A stretch of 48,454 nt of DNA from Natronorubrum sulfidifaciens JCM 14089 (lineage in GTDB: Archaea; Halobacteriota; Halobacteria; Halobacteriales; Natrialbaceae). The notes under the pieces were generated by a model that had not been told where the DNA came from, searched no databases, and saw nothing but the letters and a program-made list of their open reading frames with translations. Made by a program: the position numbers and the translations under genes. The DNA lies in the NCBI RefSeq assembly GCF_000337735.1, contig NZ_AOHX01000047.1, positions 78,743-127,196 of the forward strand, written 5' to 3'. Positions 44,176 through 48,454 of the stretch are shown here, in pieces (the first letter of the stretch is position 1; every line of letters starts with the position of its first letter).

Positions 44176-45108
44176 CTACAGATCGAACGACTCGACGAGC
44201 AGTTCCTCGTCCGTCTCGCCGTAGACGTACGTTGGGCCGCCGATGACATCGATCGTCACCTTCGCGGGCGCGAAGAGATCCGATGGCACTTCTGCGAACT
44301 CCCACTCGAGGTCGTCGAAGATCTCTCCGAACGGCCGGCCGTGGCCCTCGGCGGCCGTCGACGGCACCGAGTCGAAGACATCGGCGTCCTCACGGACCGT
44401 CAGGTGTGCCGTGCCGCCGTAGGCGATGGCGTCGTTCGTGCGCGCGATGGCAGTCTGCTCGTCGCCAGCGACCGGCGCGACCGGCGCTCGCCCCGTCGCC
44501 GAGACGATATCCATCGGATCGTAGCCAAGCTCGGAGAGGCGGAACGTCGCGAGTTCGGCCGTGCGAGCCGCGTTCGTAATGGACCCAACGTGGCTCGCGG
44601 TCGGATACGCAAGCAAGAAGACGCCGCTGGTCTCGACTTCAGCGAGGTCAGCGACCTGTTCGGCGGCGGCTTCGGTTGGGTCCTGATCCGTTTCGACAGC
44701 CAGCGCCGTCAGATCGAACGCGTCCGTGTACCCGACTTGTCGAAACTCCGACTCCTCGGCTACGAGCGCACGTGCGGGCCCGCTCCCAAGCCCCTCGAAA
44801 TCCTCGGTCGTCAGCTCCCAGCCCGCCTTCTGCGAACAGAGCAGCGACAGCGCTGGCTGGTCCGTCGAGAGTTCGACGTACGGGATCGGCGCACCGCCGA
44901 GTTCGCCGAGGTCGTGACTTGGCGTTGCCATTCCCGCCGTCTGAATCTCCGTCAGCAACAGCCCTGCCTCGATCCCGCCGGCGAACTCGAGTCCGAAGTC
45001 GAGTACTGTCGCCTCGTTGTCGAGGTCGTAGCCACCGATGTTCAACTCCTCGGCGTACTCGAGGGCCTCGTCGACCAGCTCGATCGCCATCCGGTTGAGA
45101 CTTTCCAT
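44176..45108 (-). CDS. mch: methenyltetrahydromethanopterin cyclohydrolase
   Basis: A 310-residue enzyme that opens methenyl-H4MPT to formyl-H4MPT; in haloarchaea it acts on folate/pterin C1 carriers. The opening MESLNRMAIELVDEALEYAE, FAGGIEAGLLLTEIQTAGMA, LSTDQPALSLLCSQKAGWEL and GLGSGPARALVAEE are family features, and ATGRAPVAPVAGDEQTAIAR lies near the C-terminal third. Full-length. It is monocistronic, with an 80-bp gap to the metallochaperone gene upstream. C1-transfer use in halophiles is from family knowledge. Confidence 0.95.
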   Translation of the reverse strand: MESLNRMAIELVDEALEYAEELNIGGYDLDNEATVLDFGLEFAGGIEAGLLLTEIQTAGMATPSHDLGELGGAPIPYVELSTDQPALSLLCSQKAGWELTTEDFEGLGSGPARALVAEESEFRQVGYTDAFDLTALAVETDQDPTEAAAEQVADLAEVETSGVFLLAYPTASHVGSITNAARTAELATFRLSELGYDPMDIVSATGRAPVAPVAGDEQTAIARTNDAIAYGGTAHLTVREDADVFDSVPSTAAEGHGRPFGEIFDDLEWEFAEVPSDLFAPAKVTIDVIGGPTYVYGETDEELLVESFDL

Positions 45109-45188
45109 AGCGGAGGGTTCATCCTCCGACCTAAAACAGTTTGTCAGTTCGAGTCCACAGAACCCACCACCGTCAGTCGAGGCCGACT

Positions 45189-45398
45189 TCAGGCCGCCAC
45201 GTTGTAGCCCGCGTCCTCGATTGTCCCACTGATCGTCGCCACATCGACGCTCGTTTCGTCGTGTTCGACGGATACCTCGTCTGCCTCGTGGTCTGCCGTC
45301 GCCGACGTGACACCCTCGAGCGCCTCGAGCGCCTCGGTTACGTTCGCTTCACAGCCGTCACAGGCCATCCCAGTTACCTCGAGTGTTAGCTGTTTCAT
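45189..45398 (-). CDS. CopZ-like heavy-metal-associated (HMA) protein
   Basis: A 69-residue metallochaperone-like protein made of one HMA domain, with LEVTGMACDGCEANVTEALE (CxxC, the Cu(I) site) and beta-alpha-beta-beta-alpha-beta spacing up to GTIEDAGYNVAA. It would deliver copper to a P-type ATPase or sense metal. No ATPase or regulator gene is adjacent, so its partner lies elsewhere. ATG 45398 is the natural start; the frame open to 45512 adds residues without HMA character. Confidence 0.9.
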   Translation of the reverse strand: MKQLTLEVTGMACDGCEANVTEALEALEGVTSATADHEADEVSVEHDETSVDVATISGTIEDAGYNVAA

Positions 45399-45685
45399 CG
45401 CCCGTCTCTCTGGTCTCGATGGACGTGAGCGTTCTGTTTTCGGAGAGATCAGACACTGCACACGGGTGTTCTCTGTGTGGGAGATGTCGCGTGGCTCTCG
45501 ACAGTCGGCCACGCTCGATCACAGCAGTTATTTCGACGACTGTTCGTGTGTCGTGTACTCGTGGCTCTCAATCATGTTCCGTTTGCCGTCGTATTCGACG
45601 GCAGAGTCCTGTTGTACACCTGTCAGTTCCGAGGAACCGACCGGCAGCCGACCAGCACTGATGCTGATCGAGTGACGGGGGCGCA

Positions 45686-46894
45686 ATGAGCAACGTCGTC
45701 AGATCACGACTTCAAGTGCAAGGGTGGAAAGGGTACACTGCACTCATCCTTCTGTGGCAGGTGACCGCAAGTATCTGTTTTTACTCAGTGTATGCGGTGA
45801 CGCCGTTCATCCGTGATGAGTTTGGCATTTCTGCGACCTATATCGGCGTGATGATGACGACGCTGACACTCGGGTATACGCTCTTTTTGCTCCCGGTCGG
45901 GTCGATCATCGACGAGTACGGGGAGGATCGAGCGTTGGTCCTCGGATTGCTCGGCCTTGCCGTCGGTGCCGTTGGCGTAACAGCAGCACCGACGTATCTC
46001 ACCTTGCTCGCGGCCGTGTTCATCCTTGGCGCGTTCTACGCGACGGCGATGCCGGGCACGAATAAGGCGGTTTTCAACGCGATTCCAGCCGATCGACTCA
46101 ACACGTCGATGGGGATCAAGCAGGTGGGAGTGACTGCCGGAAGCGGGATCAGTGCCGTTCTCGTCCCGTGGTTCGGTGCCGCACACTTCGGCTGGGAAGT
46201 CGCGTTCTTGCTTGCGGCGGGTTGGGCAGTGATTATCAGCGTCGTCTTCTGGATGATCTATGATGCTGGCAGTCGCGGCGGCGACAGCGACCGGCACGGT
46301 ATCCGCGGCCATCTCGCGAATCCGGAGTACGTGCTGTTGGCAGCTGCCGGATTCGCGCTTGGCGCAGGCCTGTTTACGACGATCGGCTACACCATCCTCT
46401 ACGTCGATGAGAACGTCGGTGCAAGCGTCGTTCTCGCTGGTGTTACCCTTGCCGCCGCGCAGGTCTTTGGCAGCGCTGGCCGTATCGGATTCGGCTGGCT
46501 CGCCGATTATCTCTCGATGCCGCTGACCGCATCGACACTTCGTATCCTCTGTCTCCAAGCAGGTGCCTCAGCAGTCCTGTTCCTCGCAGTGACGTTCGTT
46601 GACAGCCCAACCGTCGCGCTCGTCCTCTTTTCCCTGCTCGGATTTTTCGTGCTCGGCTTCACTGGTGTCTACTACTCCTGTATTGGCTCGCTCGTTCCCA
46701 CCGAAGAGATGGGAAGTGCGACCGCCGGTGGACAGATCGCGCTCAACTGCGGTGCCTTGCTCGCACCGCCCGCATTCGGCCTCATCGTCGATACTCGCAG
46801 CTACGAGGCGGCGTGGACGATGCTCGCGGGCGCGTCGTTCGTTGCCCTCGTGTTTCTCGTCGTTCTCCTCTGGCGAACACATAGGGACAACTGA
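45686..46894 (+). CDS. MFS transporter
   Basis: A 402-residue membrane protein with about 12 TM helices. TLTLGYTLFLLPVGSIIDEY is the MFS motif A region between TM2 and TM3 (G-x-x-x-D), and MGIKQVGVTAGSGISAVLVP and ALNCGALLAPPAFGLIVDT are typical of the NarK/oxalate-type MFS. The substrate is unknown. A perfect 21-bp inverted repeat (46887-46938) starts within the last three codons and contains the TGA stop, so the protein's end may have been set by that element. The gap upstream (287 bp) has no convincing gene. Confidence 0.88.
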   Translation: MSNVVRSRLQVQGWKGYTALILLWQVTASICFYSVYAVTPFIRDEFGISATYIGVMMTTLTLGYTLFLLPVGSIIDEYGEDRALVLGLLGLAVGAVGVTAAPTYLTLLAAVFILGAFYATAMPGTNKAVFNAIPADRLNTSMGIKQVGVTAGSGISAVLVPWFGAAHFGWEVAFLLAAGWAVIISVVFWMIYDAGSRGGDSDRHGIRGHLANPEYVLLAAAGFALGAGLFTTIGYTILYVDENVGASVVLAGVTLAAAQVFGSAGRIGFGWLADYLSMPLTASTLRILCLQAGASAVLFLAVTFVDSPTVALVLFSLLGFFVLGFTGVYYSCIGSLVPTEEMGSATAGGQIALNCGALLAPPAFGLIVDTRSYEAAWTMLAGASFVALVFLVVLLWRTHRDN

Positions 46895-46938
46895 AACGGT
46901 TTACACACGCCTCCGGATGTGTAAACCGTTTCAGTTGT
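46887..46938. repeat. perfect 21-bp inverted repeat over the MFS stop codon
   Basis: Left arm 46887-46907 and right arm 46918-46938 are exact reverse complements, around a 10-nt loop. The arms read ACAACTGAAACGGTTTACAC plus A. The MFS stop TGA (46892-46894) lies in the left arm. Read in reverse, the right side begins GTAACAACTGAAACGG, matching the right end of the MITE at 10754-10939. In RNA it would be a very stable hairpin, useful for transcript end or protection. Origin as a solo mobile-element end is likely. Confidence 0.75.
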
Positions 46939-47055
46939 TACGATCGTATAACACACCGCTCCCCAGCGCTCGAGCACCCTGTTGTCCCGCTGGCCACTGG
47001 CTCGCGCGCCGTACAGGATATCAACCGTTATGAACACAATGACAATAATACACGT

Positions 47056-47427
47056 ATGGAGCTCATCCATACTGCAATCTGGGTCGACGATATCGACGCG
47101 ACGAGAACCTTCTACTGCGATGTCCTCGGACTCGAGGAGACGTGGGGGTTTACGGCCGACGACGGCGTCGAAAACGTCTACATCGGCACCGCTGACGGTG
47201 CCGAGATCCAGTTCAAGCACGACCCCGACGGAGATACATCCGATCCAGTTGGCATCGACCACCTCGCACTCGGTGTCGATGACACTGACGACGTTTTCGA
47301 CCGCGTCGTCTCGGAAACCGACTGTGATGTCCTCGAGGAGCCGACGACGATGGAGGCAATCGATCGGCGAGTTGCGTTCGTTCGTGATCCGAACGGCTAC
47401 GTCGTCGAGTTCGTCGAACGCGTCTAG
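47056..47427 (+). CDS. glyoxalase I-like VOC protein (second)
   Basis: A 123-residue VOC protein with the glyoxalase-I ligand pattern: His5 in MELIHTAIWVDDID, Glu in GAEIQFKHDP, His in GIDHLALGVDDTD and Glu in YVVEFVERV. FYCDVLGLEETWGF and FVRDPNGYVVEF are typical of lactoylglutathione-lyase-like members. Methylglyoxal or another alpha-ketoaldehyde is a plausible substrate. It is about 7 kb from mgsA, with its own upstream gap; TTATG near 47030 could be part of its promoter. Confidence 0.82.
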   Translation: MELIHTAIWVDDIDATRTFYCDVLGLEETWGFTADDGVENVYIGTADGAEIQFKHDPDGDTSDPVGIDHLALGVDDTDDVFDRVVSETDCDVLEEPTTMEAIDRRVAFVRDPNGYVVEFVERV

Positions 47428-47529
47428 CTCCGGACTCGTTGCACTGCCAAATAATTTCTTTACCACTGCTAGCAAAATACAATTCCACAATAAACACTCA
47501 AAACACTTTCTCGTATACAAACATATGAT

Positions 47530-47570
47530 GATTGATCATAGATCATGGTCAATCCAACATAGTTAAACCA
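47530..47570 (+). promoter_or_regulatory. inverted repeat and TATA upstream of the TAXI gene
   Basis: GATTGA (47530-47535) and TCAATC (47549-47554) form an inverted repeat with TGATCA and GATCAT words inside. ATAGTTAAACC (about 47559-47569), a plausible TATA box, follows, giving a transcription start close to ATG 47594. The whole 166-bp gap is unusually AT-rich. An operator or activator site for uptake control is possible. Confidence 0.35.
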
Positions 47571-47593
47571 CGCAAGTGCAAGCATGTGAGTAC

Positions 47594-48428
47594 ATGGCAG
47601 ATATGACGCAGCTGAATCGGCGTACTGTTCTTAAAGCAACTGGTGCAGCAGGAATCGCTGGTCTTGCTGGTTGTCTCGGCAGCGATGGTGAAACGGTCAC
47701 GATCGGTGCCACCTCCGAAAACAGCTCGAGCCAGCAGGCGGCACAGGCGCTTGCACGTGCGGCAAACGAGCACAGCGAGGACGTGAACGTCTCGCCGCAG
47801 GTTACAAGCGGCTGGACCGCAAACCTCGACGAGTTCGACAACGATAACATCCCCGCGATGGCCGTCGACAACAACTCGCTGTCGAAGGCGATGAACGAAG
47901 AAGACCCCTTCGACGAGGACCCTGTCGACGACTTCCCGATGCAGGGATTCGTGTTCACGAGCCTCGAGATGTACTGGGTCGCCACTGAAGACTCGGGCAT
48001 CGAATCGACCGCAGACATCGTGGACGGCGACTACGATATCTACCCGATCCAGCCCGGATTCGGTACCCGACTGCTGACCGAGGAGGTCATCGACCGAGCC
48101 GGTATGTGGGAACCGCTCGACGACGAGGGCCGAATCTACAACGGCGACACCGGCGACGTTGCTGGTGCGGTCGAGGAAGGCCGAGTGGACGCACTGTGTG
48201 TCTACGGCGCAAACGGCGTCGACCTCACCTCGTGGGCCGAAGAAGTCGACGTCCAAGCGGACCTGCAGGCGATCCCGATCCACGACGAGTTCGAAGAGGC
48301 AATCGACAACACGCCTGGCGCGCTGAAAACGGAGTTCGAGCCCTACGGCTGGAACCAGGACGTCACCGAAATCACAGACACCGTCACCAGCTGGGCACTC
48401 GGTGCACAGTGGGCGTTCGGCCCCGAAG
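47594..48428 (+). CDS. TAXI-type TRAP transporter solute-binding lipoprotein, 3' end missing
   Basis: Extracytoplasmic binding protein of a TRAP transporter of the TAXI subtype. RRTVLKATGAAGIAGLAGCL is a Tat signal with a lipobox, Cys at the end, which anchors it outside the membrane. GETVTIGATSENSSSQQAAQ begins the mature fold, with NNSLSKAMNEEDP, YPIQPGFGTRLLTEEVIDRA, and VDALCVYGANGVDLTSW in the body. The frame reaches the contig end, but the last residues (SYTHL) come from adaptor sequence, so real sequence stops at about 48428. The permease genes must lie beyond the window. ATG 47594 is chosen; the frame from GTG 47576 adds six unlikely residues. Substrate, probably an organic acid or amino acid, is unknown. 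Confidence 0.85.
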
Positions 48429-48454
48429 CTGTCTCTTATACACATCTCTGAGCG
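48429..48454 (+). other. Nextera/454 adaptor sequence at the contig end (artefact)
   Basis: CTGTCTCTTATACACATCT (48429-48447) is the Tn5 mosaic end, and the following CTGAGCG continues into the early Nextera 454 B-type adaptor (reverse complement). It is not genomic. It makes false translations, SYTHL at the end of the plus-strand frame and MCIRDS at the start of an antisense frame. Confidence 0.95.

Noticed and set aside
45399-45685. Short frames upstream of the MFS gene
   Set aside because: Cys/Ser/Arg-rich, no start signal or family pattern; treated as intergenic.
47549-48445. 298-codon minus-strand frame starting MCIRDS
   Set aside because: Its start is adaptor sequence and it is antisense to the well-supported TAXI gene.
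1-48454. CRISPR array, rRNA or integrase/prophage
   Set aside because: No regularly spaced repeats, rRNA-like sequence, integrase or phage structural genes were seen on either strand.

Overview
The window looks like a chromosomal contig from a halophilic archaeon (Halobacteria; Natrialbales is a plausible order, but I cannot fix the genus). The evidence is a GC-rich sequence with strong G/C third-position bias, very acidic proteins, Tat signal peptides, Cdc48, methenyl-tetrahydromethanopterin cyclohydrolase, haloarchaea-type small zinc-ribbon and DUF proteins, and TATA boxes with very short leaders. It runs from inside one gene to a false end: the last 26 bases are sequencing adaptor.

Region 1 (1-22962) is a surface-polysaccharide or glycoprotein-glycan island. 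It holds UDP-ManNAcA-type precursor genes (wecC partial, wecB), two GT4 glycosyltransferases, a Wzx-type flippase, a large GT-C-like membrane protein and a GINT1-N-like beta-propeller protein. It also has a four-gene overlapping nucleotide-sugar operon (DegT-fold dehydratase-like protein, two SDRs, UDP-sugar dehydrogenase), a second DegT-fold aminotransferase, three FemAB/GNAT-like paralogues and three polysaccharide-lyase-like paralogues. Two of the lyase-like proteins have Tat-type signals. Gene direction switches often, and small palindromic or MITE-like elements sit in the gaps, as is usual for a fast-changing accessory region.

Region 2 (23229-30143) is mostly ordinary: Cdc48 AAA+ ATPase, a small two-TM protein, an EamA exporter, a DUF7344-type winged-helix protein, an RNase HI-like protein, a DUF2240 protein, an unrecognised acidic protein and a HAD hydrolase.

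Region 3 (30245-40336) is the most striking. A KhtTU-like antiporter and regulator pair is followed by two convergent, mirror-image operons. Each operon encodes two CPA2 antiporters with C-terminal TrkA-N (RCK) domains. In both operons the first protein has a degenerate nucleotide-binding loop (GYDEV) and the second an intact one (GYGRQG), which suggests an obligate hetero-oligomer. A MITE lies between the two operons. Beside the outer one are methylglyoxal synthase and a divergent glyoxalase-I-like gene. This recalls bacterial Kef/Kht systems, which acidify the cytoplasm under electrophile stress.

Region 4 (40379-48428) returns to core and scattered genes: zinc-ribbon protein, pyrF, a tiny membrane ORF, an unknown gene coupled to a HIT-type zinc finger, a GTPBP1-like GTPase, mch, a CopZ-like metallochaperone, an MFS transporter whose stop lies inside a perfect 21-bp hairpin, a second glyoxalase-like gene, and a truncated TAXI-type TRAP solute-binding lipoprotein. 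No rRNA, tRNA or CRISPR array was found by eye. Percent identities, database matches and structure predictions were not computed.
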